NCBI RefSeq assembly: GCF_004798935.1
Contig: NZ_RAHT01000002.1
Coordinates: 124,001 to 188,000, forward strand
Origin: Ningiella ruwaisensis
GTDB lineage: Bacteria; Pseudomonadota; Gammaproteobacteria; Enterobacterales; Alteromonadaceae
DNA: 64,000 nucleotides
Direction: 5' to 3'
The notes under the pieces were generated by a model. That model did no database searches. It saw nothing but the letters and a program-made list of their open reading frames with translations, and was not told where the DNA came from. The position numbers and the translations under genes are program-made. Positions 27,831 through 39,563 of the stretch are shown piece after piece. The number at the start of each line of letters is the position of its first letter. The stretch's first letter is position 1.

Positions 27831-30047
27831 GTGTCAGATTATATAAGCATTGGACGATTGCGCGTAGATAAGACGCTTTATGACTTTATTAAGCAAGATG
27901 CTATACCTGGTACCCAAGTGGATGAAAAAGCCTTCTGGCAAGGCTTTGAAAAAATACTCCTTGAATTGAGTGAAACAAATCAGGCATTGCTTGATAAGCG
28001 AACACAACTGCAAACCGCCATTGACGAGTTTCATACGCAAAATCGTTCACAAAATAAAGAAGAGAGCTTTGAGGAATATAAACGCTTTTTGCTTGATATT
28101 GGCTACCTGCTTAATAATGATGATGCGCCTGCCAGCGAAAGCACAAGTGTCATTAGTACTGCAAATGTTGATGATGAAGTGGCAACAATGGCTGGTCCGC
28201 AACTGGTTGTCCCTATAAACAATGCACGTTACGCATTAAATGCGGTGAACGCTCGCTGGGGAAGTTTGTATGACGCGCTTTATGGAACAGATGCCTTAGA
28301 TCTTACCGAAAGTACGTCAGAGGCAACAAAAAATACAGGTGAATATAATCCCAAACGCGGTGAACAAGTTATTCACGCTGCCCGAAAATACCTGGATATT
28401 ATTGCCCCGCTGCAACAGGGCAGTCACATCGATAGCACACACTATAGCATTGAGGACGGATTCTTAAGCGTCACACTCAAAGACAGCACGCGCACAACGC
28501 TAAAACAAGCGGAACAATTTGTCGGCTACCAAGGCCACATCAACTCGCCTACAGCGATTTTAATTCGACATAATGGCCTGCACGCTGAATTACAGTTTGA
28601 TGCCAATCACGCCATAGGAAAGACCGACCCAGCAGCCCTCAAAGACATCTTGTTAGAGTCGGCCATTACCACAATCATGGACTGTGAGGATTCTGTCGCT
28701 GCAGTTGATGCAGAGGATAAAACGCTGGTTTACAATAACTGGCTAGGTCTGATGCAGGGGAATTTAAGCATTAGTATGCAAAAGAATGGAAAATCCATAA
28801 CCCGTAAAATGCATGCCGACCGGATTTATAACACGCTCGACAGTGGCACCTTGATTTTAAGCGGAAGAAGCTTAATGTTTGTCAGAAACGTGGGTCATCT
28901 AATGCAAAACGACGCCATTTTATTAGATGAGCAACCCATTTTTGAAGGCATCATGGACGGTGTGATTACCAGCTTGATTGCCAAGCACGACTTACTTAAA
29001 AACAGCCCCTTTGAGAACAGTAAAAAAGGCAGTGTTTATATTGTAAAACCTAAAATGCATGGCAGCGAAGAAGTTGCATTTACGAACACTTTATTCGCCA
29101 TGATTGAGGATATGCTTGGTCTGGAACGTTTTACCCTAAAAGTCGGCATAATGGATGAAGAGCGGCGAACCAGCTTGCAACTAAGCGAATGTATCGCAGC
29201 GGCTAAAGAGCGCGTAGTTTTTATTAATACCGGATTTTTAGATAGAACCGGGGATGAAATTCATACCTCTATGTTAAAAGGTCCCTTTGCACCAAAAGGT
29301 GAACTGAAAGCTCGCCCATGGTTGCAAGCTTACGAGACAGCCAATGTGTCTACTGGCCTGAAATGCGGCTTATCCGGAAAAGCGCAAATAGGCAAAGGGA
29401 TGTGGCCAATTCCTGATCAAATGCATGCAATGATGGAAGCAAAAATTAATCATCCAAAGGCAGGGGCAAGCACAGCCTGGGTGCCCTCGCCCACTGCTGC
29501 TACATTACATGCATTGCACTATCATCAAGTTGATGTATTTGCTTTACAGCAAGTGATTAAAGCGCAGGAATTTGATGGCATCGATACAATTTTAGATATT
29601 CCCCTGCTTGAAAAGGACCGCAAGTTGAGCGCTGCCGAAATTCAGCGTGAATTGGATAATAATGTGCAAGGCATATTAGGCTATGTGGTTCGCTGGGTGC
29701 ATCAAGGGATAGGTTGCTCGAAAGTCCCCGATATTAACAACGTTGGATTAATGGAAGACCGGGCGACCTTGCGTATCTCAAGTCAGCACATCGCCAATTG
29801 GCTTGAGCACGGACTGGTGGATGCACAGCAGGTCAATGAATCGCTAAATCGAATGGCAGCGCTTGTAGATAAGCAAAATCAGGCAGATCCCGAGTATATT
29901 ACAATGTTGCCAGATTTGGAGAATAGTATCGGTTTTCAGGCGGCCAAGGACCTTATATTTTTAGGCAAGGTTCAGCCAAACGGTTACACAGAGCCGCTTT
30001 TGCATCAGCGTCGAAAGGAAATGAAAGCACTGTTAGCAGATAAATAA
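27831..30047 (+). CDS. glcB: Malate synthase G
   Basis: Condenses glyoxylate with acetyl-CoA to malate, completing the glyoxylate shunt. 738 residues from the GTG at 27831, with GGGAGA upstream; the frame continues to 27777 but that part is not conserved. Form G is recognised by length (E. coli GlcB 723, AceB 533) and by MDCEDSVAAVDAEDK, YIVKPKMHGSEEV, VGIMDEERRTSLQL and INTGFLDRTGDEIHTSM. It is separated from aceA only by the LysR gene. Confidence 0.96.
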   Translation: MSDYISIGRLRVDKTLYDFIKQDAIPGTQVDEKAFWQGFEKILLELSETNQALLDKRTQLQTAIDEFHTQNRSQNKEESFEEYKRFLLDIGYLLNNDDAPASESTSVISTANVDDEVATMAGPQLVVPINNARYALNAVNARWGSLYDALYGTDALDLTESTSEATKNTGEYNPKRGEQVIHAARKYLDIIAPLQQGSHIDSTHYSIEDGFLSVTLKDSTRTTLKQAEQFVGYQGHINSPTAILIRHNGLHAELQFDANHAIGKTDPAALKDILLESAITTIMDCEDSVAAVDAEDKTLVYNNWLGLMQGNLSISMQKNGKSITRKMHADRIYNTLDSGTLILSGRSLMFVRNVGHLMQNDAILLDEQPIFEGIMDGVITSLIAKHDLLKNSPFENSKKGSVYIVKPKMHGSEEVAFTNTLFAMIEDMLGLERFTLKVGIMDEERRTSLQLSECIAAAKERVVFINTGFLDRTGDEIHTSMLKGPFAPKGELKARPWLQAYETANVSTGLKCGLSGKAQIGKGMWPIPDQMHAMMEAKINHPKAGASTAWVPSPTAATLHALHYHQVDVFALQQVIKAQEFDGIDTILDIPLLEKDRKLSAAEIQRELDNNVQGILGYVVRWVHQGIGCSKVPDINNVGLMEDRATLRISSQHIANWLEHGLVDAQQVNESLNRMAALVDKQNQADPEYITMLPDLENSIGFQAAKDLIFLGKVQPNGYTEPLLHQRRKEMKALLADK

Positions 30048-30190
30048 TTGCTTATTTGTAAAAAGAGGTCTAGTCTGCATTGAAGGATATATTTTCGCTA
30101 AATTACAATAACTTGATTTGCGAATGAACATATCCTGGCAAACATTCGAGCGTCGTAGACGTACATTAAAAGCTCGGTTAACTCGTACTC

Positions 30191-30220
30191 TTAATACCGG
30201 TTAATACTGGTTAATAACGG
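30191..30220. repeat. 10-bp tandem repeat (three copies) upstream of the CHRD gene
   Basis: TTAATACCGG, TTAATACTGG and TTAATAACGG follow each other at 30191-30220, immediately before the AAGGAG ribosome site of the next gene. A 10-bp period equals about one helical turn. Confidence 0.8.
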
Positions 30221-30236
30221 TTTACAAGGAGCAAGT

Positions 30237-30797
30237 ATGTACAAATCACTCAATAAGGCGCTTTTAGCAGGATTTTTAGTCAGTTTTTCTTTGCTAACTC
30301 AAGCGGCCATCATTAAAGCCACAGCAATGCTGGACTATGGTCAAGAAGTGGCGCCAAGTAATCCCACGCCCAGCGATGCCTCAGGTATGGCTACCTTGAT
30401 GTTCAATACCGATACGTCTACCGTCGATATTATGGCAGAAATTACCGGGATCAGCCTTGCGGACGTTACCTTTCCTGATGGAGGCTTAGCCTTTGGTAAC
30501 GCTGGACCGTTTCATATTCATAATGGCTTTGCAGGTGAAAATGGCCCGATAGTGGTGCCTTTTAGTCTTGCTAGCTATTTTAGTGAAACGGCAACGGGTA
30601 TCAGTGTTATGGCAACAGGCATTAGTTTTGACAGCGCACTCATTACCAACTTATATGCCGGCGGACTCTATCTCAATTTACATACTCTCGATTATGGAAG
30701 CGGTGAAATACGAGGACAACTTGCAGCTGTTAACGCACCTGCGATTGCTGGATTTATCTTTTTCGTCGCCTTAATTCTCATACTCCGTCGAAACTAA
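30237..30797 (+). CDS. Secreted CHRD-domain protein with PEP-CTERM-like anchor
   Basis: 186 residues. Signal peptide about 1-23 (LLAGFLVSFSLLTQA). A CHRD domain fills about 27-160, seen in DYGQEVAPSNPTPSDASG, FHIHNGFAGENGPIV and LYLNLHTLDYGSGEIRGQL (the last two being the most diagnostic parts). The C-terminus has the three-part sorting pattern: APA motif (NAPAIAG), hydrophobic helix, then basic RRN, so it is probably processed by an exosortase-type enzyme. AAGGAG is seven bases before the ATG. Molecular role of CHRD in bacteria is unknown. Confidence 0.82.
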   Translation: MYKSLNKALLAGFLVSFSLLTQAAIIKATAMLDYGQEVAPSNPTPSDASGMATLMFNTDTSTVDIMAEITGISLADVTFPDGGLAFGNAGPFHIHNGFAGENGPIVVPFSLASYFSETATGISVMATGISFDSALITNLYAGGLYLNLHTLDYGSGEIRGQLAAVNAPAIAGFIFFVALILILRRN

Positions 30798-30839
30798 GCG
30801 CAATTTATGAATGAAATGCGTAAAACTGACATTTTACGG

Positions 30840-30868
30840 TTGACCCAGTGTCTAAAGACGATTACATT
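30840..30868 (+). promoter_or_regulatory. Candidate leu operon promoter
   Basis: TTGACC (30840-30845) and TACATT (30863-30868) are separated by 17 bp, about 55 bp upstream of the leader peptide. The -10 box matches only four of six consensus bases. Confidence 0.5.
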
Positions 30869-30921
30869 CATAAGCCTAAATACAGGAAAAGATGATTTTA
30901 AAGAAAGGTTTGTTTTAAAAA

Positions 30922-30972
30922 GTGAAAAATAACGCAATAATCATTTTACTTCTACTCGGTCTGGCGAATTAG
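30922..30972 (+). CDS. leuL: leu operon leader peptide LeuL
   Basis: GTG-initiated 16-codon frame reading MKNNAIIILLLLGLAN then TAG. Codons 6-8 are ATA ATC ATT (Ile) and 9-12 are TTA CTT CTA CTC (Leu), with a further CTG at 14; a run of this kind is the hallmark of a leucine-responsive leader. An upstream in-frame TAA at 30916-30918 leaves GTG as the only usual start, although its ribosome site (AAAGG, 15 bases upstream) is weak. The terminator hairpin lies 32 nt after its stop and leuA 135 nt after. The peptide itself needs no function beyond stalling. Confidence 0.88.
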   Translation: MKNNAIIILLLLGLAN

Positions 30973-30975
30973 GCG

Positions 30976-31011
30976 CACGGGTAGCCTGTATTAAAATTTT
31001 CAGAACCCGTG
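30976..31011 (+). promoter_or_regulatory. leu antiterminator hairpin
   Basis: CACGGGT at 30976-30982 can pair with ACCCGTG at 31005-31011, the same bases that form the left arm of the terminator. The two structures are mutually exclusive. Ribosome stalling at the Ile/Leu codons would leave 30976-30982 free to pair and so allow read-through into leuA. Confidence 0.8.
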
Positions 31012-31029
31012 TAAAGCACGGGTTTTTTT
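31004..31029 (+). terminator. leu attenuator terminator
   Basis: AACCCGTG (31004-31011) pairs with CACGGGTT (31017-31024) over a 5-nt loop and is followed by a T-run to 31029. It is a textbook intrinsic terminator about 80 bp before leuA, placed directly after the leader peptide. Confidence 0.92.
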
Positions 31030-31107
31030 ATGGCTGCTAACTTCTGTGGCTATGTTGGATAAAAGATACAAGTAAGATATCAGCAAATTATTAAAGAAGG
31101 TGAACAT

Positions 31108-33749
<2,642 letters not shown>

Positions 33750-33838
33750 ATTTTGGGTTGCCAGCTCAACTCAGATAAACAGACGCCTTCGTTGGCCAGT
33801 AGAACATACTTACAGAATTGATTGAAAGGAAACGCCAT

Positions 33839-35239
33839 ATGGGCAAAACACTTTATGAAAAAATCGTTGATGCGCACTTAGTCGATAGCATTGGCGAGGA
33901 TTTACTCCTATATATTGATCGTCACCTCATACATGAAGTTACGACGCCGCAAGCCTTCGCCGGGCTGGATGAGAAAAATCGTAAAGTGCGAAGACCCGAT
34001 TTAACCTTTGGCACGATGGATCACAGTATATCGACACGTTCGCTGGCACTGGATGCCTGCGGGCCGCAAAACGCATTACAGCTAAATACCCTTGCCGTAA
34101 ATTGCGCCAGACACGGAATCGAGCTTTATCCTGTAGGGCACAAAAATCAAGGCATTGTCCATGTTATTGGCCCACAATTAGGACTTATTCAGCCAGGTAT
34201 GACTGTTGTTTGTGGTGACTCTCACACCGCGACTCATGGTGCCTTTGGTGCACTTGCTTTTGGCATAGGTACCTCTCAGGTAGAGCATGTACTTGCCACG
34301 CAAACGCTTAAACAGTCCCGTGCGAAAAATATGCGCGTAAGCATTGAGGGAAAACTGGGCCTAGGTGTTACCGCAAAGGATATTATTCTCGCCATTATTG
34401 GAAAAATTGGGCACGCTGGTGCCACCGGACACGTTATAGAATATGCAGGCAGCGCCATTCGTTCGCTTTCAATGGAAGAGCGCATGACGGTTTGCAACAT
34501 GAGCATCGAGGCAGGCGCAAAAGCGGGCCTCATTGCGCCAGATGAAACAACATATGCCTACATAAAGGGCAAGGAATTTGCGCCTTCTGGCGAGAACTGG
34601 GATAAGGCGCTTAGCTTTTGGCACACACTTTTTTCAGATGATGACGCAAAGTTTGATACGCTCGTTAAGCTTAAGGCCGAAGATATTGCACCTCAAATTA
34701 CTTGGGGCACCAATCCCGGACAGGTTGTTGCAGTAACTGAAGCGGTTCCCTCACCTGATGATTTTGCCGACCCAATCGTAAAAGCATCAGCAATAAAAGC
34801 GCTAAAATACATGGCCCTTGAGCCCGGGCAAAAACTTACTGATGTGGATGTTTCTCACGTATTCATCGGCTCTTGCACCAATAGCCGCATTGAGGATTTA
34901 CGAGCTGCCGCTGCTGTTGCCAAACAGGGAAAGGTCAAAGACTCCGTTACCGCGATTGTTGTTCCAGGCTCAGTGGCGGTAAAAGAACAGGCTGAAGCTG
35001 AAGCGCTCGATAAAATATTTATTGATGCCGGCTTTGAATGGCGCCTGCCGGGTTGTTCAATGTGTTTAGGTATGAATGATGATGTGCTTAATGAAGGCGA
35101 CCGCTGTGCATCCACCAGCAATCGAAATTTTGAAGGCAGGCAAGGCCGTGGTGCTCGTACGCATTTAGTTAGCCCTGAGATGGCAGCGGCGGCTGCAATA
35201 GAAGGTCGTTTTACGGATGCACGTCGCTTTAAATCATAG
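33839..35239 (+). CDS. leuC: 3-Isopropylmalate dehydratase large subunit
   Basis: Aconitase-family [4Fe-4S] enzyme subunit isomerising 2- to 3-isopropylmalate with LeuD. 466 residues from the ATG at 33839 ([15 protein letters not shown]), supported by GAAAGGA nine bases upstream; the start at 33818 is not conserved. Cluster cysteines appear in [13 protein letters not shown] and [12 protein letters not shown]. Needs the Isc products encoded at the start of this window. Confidence 0.96.
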   Translation: MGKTLYEKIVDAHLVDSIGEDLLLYIDRHLIHEVTTPQAFAGLDEKNRKVRRPDLTFGTMDHSISTRSLALDACGPQNALQLNTLAVNCARHGIELYPVGHKNQGIVHVIGPQLGLIQPGMTVVCGDSHTATHGAFGALAFGIGTSQVEHVLATQTLKQSRAKNMRVSIEGKLGLGVTAKDIILAIIGKIGHAGATGHVIEYAGSAIRSLSMEERMTVCNMSIEAGAKAGLIAPDETTYAYIKGKEFAPSGENWDKALSFWHTLFSDDDAKFDTLVKLKAEDIAPQITWGTNPGQVVAVTEAVPSPDDFADPIVKASAIKALKYMALEPGQKLTDVDVSHVFIGSCTNSRIEDLRAAAAVAKQGKVKDSVTAIVVPGSVAVKEQAEAEALDKIFIDAGFEWRLPGCSMCLGMNDDVLNEGDRCASTSNRNFEGRQGRGARTHLVSPEMAAAAAIEGRFTDARRFKS

Positions 35240-35364
35240 TGCCTAGTCAAAGCGCGAGGTCAAAGTGTCAGATCAATGAAAAATACACAGCAATAAGCAC
35301 AATATGCAAAAACGCGTTAAATAAGTCATTCATTACAGCAAATTTAAAAAGATAGAGACCCATA

Positions 35365-35964
35365 ATGAGCGGAATATCACAAATAAGCGGAAGAGCAGCC
35401 CCTCTTGATCAAGCTAACGTCGATACAGATCAAATCATCCCCAAGCAATTTTTGACTGGCGTTACACGTAGCGGCTACGGAAAACACCTTTTTCACGACT
35501 GGCGCTATCTGGATAAAAACGAAAGCGTCCTTAACCCCGATTTTTCGCTAAACCAAGGGGTACATAAAGGGGCAACTATTTTACTTACCCGTGAAAACTT
35601 TGGCTGTGGATCAAGCCGAGAGCATGCTCCATGGGCGCTTGCCGACTATGGATTTGAAGCCATCATCGCTGTTAGCTTTGCTGACATTTTCTATGGCAAC
35701 TGCATCAATAACCAGTTGTTACCGATTGCGCTTTCAAGTGCACAAGTACAAGCGCTATTTGAAGCGGTAAGCGCCTCACCCGATCTTGAAATAAGTATTG
35801 ATTTGCCCGAGCAGACCATCAATTTTGACGACACATCATTCAATTTCGATATAGCGGAACATCATAAACATAATTTAATCAAAGGCTTGGATGCGATTGG
35901 GCAAACTTTGGAGCTAGATAGCAAAATTAGTGCATTTGAAGGAAAACGGCAAATTTGGCTTTAA
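35365..35964 (+). CDS. leuD: 3-Isopropylmalate dehydratase small subunit
   Basis: Partner of LeuC. 199 residues (E. coli 201). Motifs: DTDQIIPKQFL near the start and ENFGCGSSREHAPWALADYG, which carries the conserved swivelling-domain residues. It follows leuC after 125 bp, a longer gap than elsewhere in the operon, in which I see no terminator. GATAGAGA precedes the ATG. Confidence 0.95.
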   Translation: MSGISQISGRAAPLDQANVDTDQIIPKQFLTGVTRSGYGKHLFHDWRYLDKNESVLNPDFSLNQGVHKGATILLTRENFGCGSSREHAPWALADYGFEAIIAVSFADIFYGNCINNQLLPIALSSAQVQALFEAVSASPDLEISIDLPEQTINFDDTSFNFDIAEHHKHNLIKGLDAIGQTLELDSKISAFEGKRQIWL

Positions 35965-36052
35965 AAATCGTGAAGTTGGCCGATAGCGTTTACACAGCAA
36001 AGCCAGTTTTGGCATCGGCTCCTTCAATCACGATAGCGTAAAAAGAATCAGC

Positions 36053-37270
36053 ATGAATCAAAGCATTGGAATAGATGAAGTAAAGGTGGGGATGTACCTC
36101 GTAAGCCTTCATGAATGCGAAACCAATTTGCAAGTAAAAAGTCAGGGATTGATTAAGTCTACAGCGACCATAGAGAGTCTCAAACGCAGAGGCGTTAAAA
36201 GTATTATTATCGATGCAGACAAAAGTGTGCATGCATCTCACGTCAAATCACAAACCGATATCACCAAGCTGTCGAAAGAAAACGATGTAAGTGTTGAGCA
36301 CAAACCTGCTTTGTCACCGCAAATATTGGATTTTGCAAAGCATCAGGAGCACCTTGCCAAAGCAGATAAGCTTTATACACAAGCGCGTGCCTTGCAGTCG
36401 CGATTTATTAAGCAGCTCAGAAGCGGGGATGCCCCGGATTTTGATGTACTGAATGCCATGTGCCAGGATGTCATAGACTCTGTGTTTGAAAATAACGAAG
36501 CGCTTAGCTGCCTCGTTATGCTAAAAGACACCAGCGACTACCTGGTAGAGCATTCGCTAAATTGCGCCATTTTATTAAGCATGTTTGCGACCCATCGAGG
36601 TATGACACAAGCAGAAATAGAAGATCTGACTTTATCCGGTCTTTTGATGGATTTAGGCATGGCATTACTGCCCGATGAGCTTGCCGCGCGACAAGACGAA
36701 TACTCTCAAGCAGACCTTACGCTAATGCGCTCTCACGTCGATATTGGCGCAGAGATTGTGGAACGCTATGCGGATTTGCCGCCTATGGTTAGAGAGGTCA
36801 TCCTAAATCATCATGAGCGCGTTGATGGTAGCGGATATCCTAAGCAAAAATCGGGAGAGGCGGTATCAATTTATGCCCAAATGGCGGGCTTGGTTGATAC
36901 CTATGACGCCATGATCACTGATCGTAAGTTCCGCTCATCAAGAACAGCACAAGATGTTCTTGAGAAATTGGAAACAGACGCCTCTTTTGACTCGGAGCTG
37001 GTTGAAGCATTTATTGCAGCAATAGGTTTGTACCCGGTAGGCGCTTTAGTGCATTTAAGCAGTGGCAAACTTGCCATTGTGGTGCAAAAGCACCCTAAAT
37101 ACCCACTTAAACCGAAAGTAATGAGTTTTTATAGCATTCGAAATAAAATGCACACAGAAGTGAAGTTAACTGACTTAAGTAAATCAAGCGATAAAATCAA
37201 AAGTGTAGTGCGACCTGAGGAATTTGACCTTAATTTGCCTCAGTTTTTCAAAAAGGTATTTCGCTCTTAA
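36053..37270 (+). CDS. HD-GYP-like protein with DUF3391 N-terminus and a damaged HD motif
   Basis: 405 residues. The N-terminal DUF3391 region (about 5-60: IDEVKVGMYLVSL, GLIKSTATIESLKRRGV) is followed by an HD-GYP domain (about 155-320). HD-GYP proteins normally hydrolyse cyclic-di-GMP. The GYP part is intact (NHHERVDGSGYP, 252-263), but the HD-containing segment reads GLLMDLGM (196-203), where the family has LLHDIGK: both the metal-binding His and the Lys are Met. It is therefore probably a poor or inactive phosphodiesterase, perhaps a c-di-GMP sensor. Convergent with gspB, 12 bp away. Confidence 0.9.
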   Translation: MNQSIGIDEVKVGMYLVSLHECETNLQVKSQGLIKSTATIESLKRRGVKSIIIDADKSVHASHVKSQTDITKLSKENDVSVEHKPALSPQILDFAKHQEHLAKADKLYTQARALQSRFIKQLRSGDAPDFDVLNAMCQDVIDSVFENNEALSCLVMLKDTSDYLVEHSLNCAILLSMFATHRGMTQAEIEDLTLSGLLMDLGMALLPDELAARQDEYSQADLTLMRSHVDIGAEIVERYADLPPMVREVILNHHERVDGSGYPKQKSGEAVSIYAQMAGLVDTYDAMITDRKFRSSRTAQDVLEKLETDASFDSELVEAFIAAIGLYPVGALVHLSSGKLAIVVQKHPKYPLKPKVMSFYSIRNKMHTEVKLTDLSKSSDKIKSVVRPEEFDLNLPQFFKKVFRS

Positions 37271-37282
37271 GTCACTCTAATT

Positions 37283-38659
37283 TTACCAATCCGATAGCGC
37301 ATTCATTGAAAATGTGGTTCCCCTGAAGTCGAGAATAATGCGCTCAGGTTCAATCTCAACTATCGATAGGTCCTGAGCGATTGCATCGCCTTCTGACAAA
37401 CGCAATCCATTAACACGCACCCATCTATCTTGTGGATTAGAAGCATACATATGAGCACTAAAACTCATTGCCGGTATTTGAGTGAGTATGGCTGGTGACA
37501 ACTGGTCAATGCGTTGTAGGCTCTGCCTGTCTTGACCAGACGGATTTCGGGATTGTCCCACCGGCCGCGCGGGTGCGCGCAACACACCGCTATCGGTAAT
37601 GATGTCGTCCAGATTGTTTTGTTCAAGAGCAGATTCATAGGGATTCTCAGTAAAACCCGGTATTTGTTCATCGTCCTGCTCGCTACCTTCTGCCTCAAGC
37701 TCTGCGGCAGCTTGCTGCACTCGCCGGAGAAGATCTTGTGAACTTGCAGCGCCCTCGCCTGCCCTGCTGTTAATACCTTCTTCTATTTGATTTGTCGGCT
37801 CACTTTCATCGGTGGCACCAAATCCTAATAATGTCTCACCTTCATTTAGCACAATACCGTTAACAATGCGTTGATTGCTCTTATCTTCAGCCCTTAGCGT
37901 TTGCTCAGGCATTTGCTCAGGCGTTTGCTCTGCTGCTTCATCTGTCGCTTCATTTAATCCTCGTGTCAGCGATTGTGCGGTTTCAGTATCTTGTGAATCG
38001 AGCACGGGTGGTATTTCACCTATATTGTCTTTATCTTTATCTTCATTTTCATTTTGATTTTTTCCGTTTGAGCCAGGGGTGGCTTCTTTTGCTTCATTTA
38101 AATGACCGGTAAGCGCAGCAGTGCTATTCTGGCTGCCCTTTGTTTGTGACACCACTTCCTGTGGCGTTTTCGAAAGCCACGAGGGTACTTGCATAATTGA
38201 AAACCCAAGCCCAAACCCAATAACAATAGCACCCAATAAAAGAGAGTATGGCAGCCCATACAAGCGCCATTTAGACGGCATTTCGTCTATGGCAGGCATA
38301 AATAACGAACGGTGGAATTGTTGGGAAAGCTGCCTGTCAACGGCTGACGCTTGCTTGTCTCGAGCCATTAAGCGCTGTGTTGCGGTGGGCGTTTTAACGG
38401 TGATTCCAGGCTTATCAGTACTAATGTTGCTTTGCTCTGTACTCTCTTGTTCGAGAACAAAACTCTGGGCGTCATCCACTTCGACGCGCAAAACACCCAT
38501 TTCGGTTAAGCCCTTTACCATGGCTTCAGATTTAATCATCCCGACCCGACGAATCTTCACAGGGCCGTTTTGCTCTAGCACTTGAGTCACCATCATGCCC
38601 GGCTTGAGCTCGGAAACTAAAAGCACTTTAACAGAGGAATTTTCGTGCTTGTCAGGCAT
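37283..38659 (-). CDS. gspB: Type II secretion accessory protein GspB with DUF3391-like N-terminus
   Basis: 458 residues from the ATG at 38659, which has GGAGGG five bases upstream and overlaps the gspA stop (ATGCCTGA); an ATG four codons earlier is less suitable. Residues about 10-65 (ELKPGMMVTQVL, GMIKSEAMVKGLTEMGVLRV) resemble the DUF3391 domain of the facing HD-GYP gene. One membrane helix (about 134-156) is followed by a long acidic Gln/Glu-rich periplasmic linker and the GspB domain at the end (about 387-458: PQDRWVRVNGLRLSEGDAI). Known GspB is much shorter. Works with GspA in secretin assembly. Confidence 0.85.
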   Translation of the reverse strand: MPDKHENSSVKVLLVSELKPGMMVTQVLEQNGPVKIRRVGMIKSEAMVKGLTEMGVLRVEVDDAQSFVLEQESTEQSNISTDKPGITVKTPTATQRLMARDKQASAVDRQLSQQFHRSLFMPAIDEMPSKWRLYGLPYSLLLGAIVIGFGLGFSIMQVPSWLSKTPQEVVSQTKGSQNSTAALTGHLNEAKEATPGSNGKNQNENEDKDKDNIGEIPPVLDSQDTETAQSLTRGLNEATDEAAEQTPEQMPEQTLRAEDKSNQRIVNGIVLNEGETLLGFGATDESEPTNQIEEGINSRAGEGAASSQDLLRRVQQAAAELEAEGSEQDDEQIPGFTENPYESALEQNNLDDIITDSGVLRAPARPVGQSRNPSGQDRQSLQRIDQLSPAILTQIPAMSFSAHMYASNPQDRWVRVNGLRLSEGDAIAQDLSIVEIEPERIILDFRGTTFSMNALSDW

Positions 38660-39563
38660 AGATCCCTCCAATCACTAAACCACCGATTAATGCCGCAATA
38701 AAGCCGATAACATATCGTTTTCGCCACTTGCTCTGCTGTCTTTGCATGACGATATCTTCACCAAGCACCTGATAACTCGCAGACATCATAACTTGATGAT
38801 CAATAAAAGGGCGCTGCAGGGAATAGCCAAGGCTCAAGGCCCTGTCGCAAAGCAAGTTTATTACACGGGGAATACCGCCAGATATGCTAAATATCAGTTC
38901 GCAAGCTGCTTTTGTAAACGGACTTTGCGCAGAATCAGCCACGCTAAGTCGATGTTCAATATATGTGCTTACTTCATCTTGAGTTAGCGGTAAAAGATGG
39001 TAGCGCGCCGTTACACGCTGTGCCAATTGTCTAAGCTCGTTTCGTCGCAGTAGATGTTGCAATTCGGGCTGTCCGATCAAAACCACTTTTAACAGCTTTT
39101 CACGATTGGTTTCCAGATTAGTGAGCAAACGCAGTTGTTCAAGCACTTCTGGCAAGAGATGCTGCGCTTCATCGATGATCAAAACGGTATTCATTCCCCG
39201 CTGATGATTATCTTCAAGCTTACCTAAAATGCTGTCGGTGTAGGTTTTAAGTGATGCTTTTGATTCGTCGTAATCAATACCCAGTTCATCGCAAACCGTG
39301 GCAAGTAACTCCAGAGCTGACAGGGTTGGGTTAAGGATCACTGCGGTTTGAGTATCGTCTGACAAGTCCTGCATTAATTTGCGCGAGACGGTGGTTTTAC
39401 CGGTGCCAACCTCACCCGTTAACATCACAAAGCCACCGGATTCCTGCAATCCAAAGGTAAGATGCGCTAATGCCTGCTTATGTCGCGTGCTCATAAACAA
39501 ATAATCGGGATTAGGTGCGATTGAGAAAGGATTATCCGTTAATCCATAATAATTTAAATACAC
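38652..39563 (-). CDS. gspA: GspA/ExeA-family AAA+ ATPase (short form)
   Basis: 303 residues from a GTG at 39563 (reading YLNYYGLTDNPFSIAPNPDY, the family N-terminus); an ATG at 39653 would add 30 unrelated residues and run towards the divergent cca promoter. Walker A GEVGTGKT at 50-57 and Walker B VLIIDEAQ. A single membrane helix forms the very C-terminus. Characterised ExeA continues into a periplasmic peptidoglycan-binding domain, which is absent here; the size instead resembles MshM. Adjacent gspB supports the GspA call. Confidence 0.85.
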   Translation of the reverse strand: MYLNYYGLTDNPFSIAPNPDYLFMSTRHKQALAHLTFGLQESGGFVMLTGEVGTGKTTVSRKLMQDLSDDTQTAVILNPTLSALELLATVCDELGIDYDESKASLKTYTDSILGKLEDNHQRGMNTVLIIDEAQHLLPEVLEQLRLLTNLETNREKLLKVVLIGQPELQHLLRRNELRQLAQRVTARYHLLPLTQDEVSTYIEHRLSVADSAQSPFTKAACELIFSISGGIPRVINLLCDRALSLGYSLQRPFIDHQVMMSASYQVLGEDIVMQRQQSKWRKRYVIGFIAALIGGLVIGGIYA

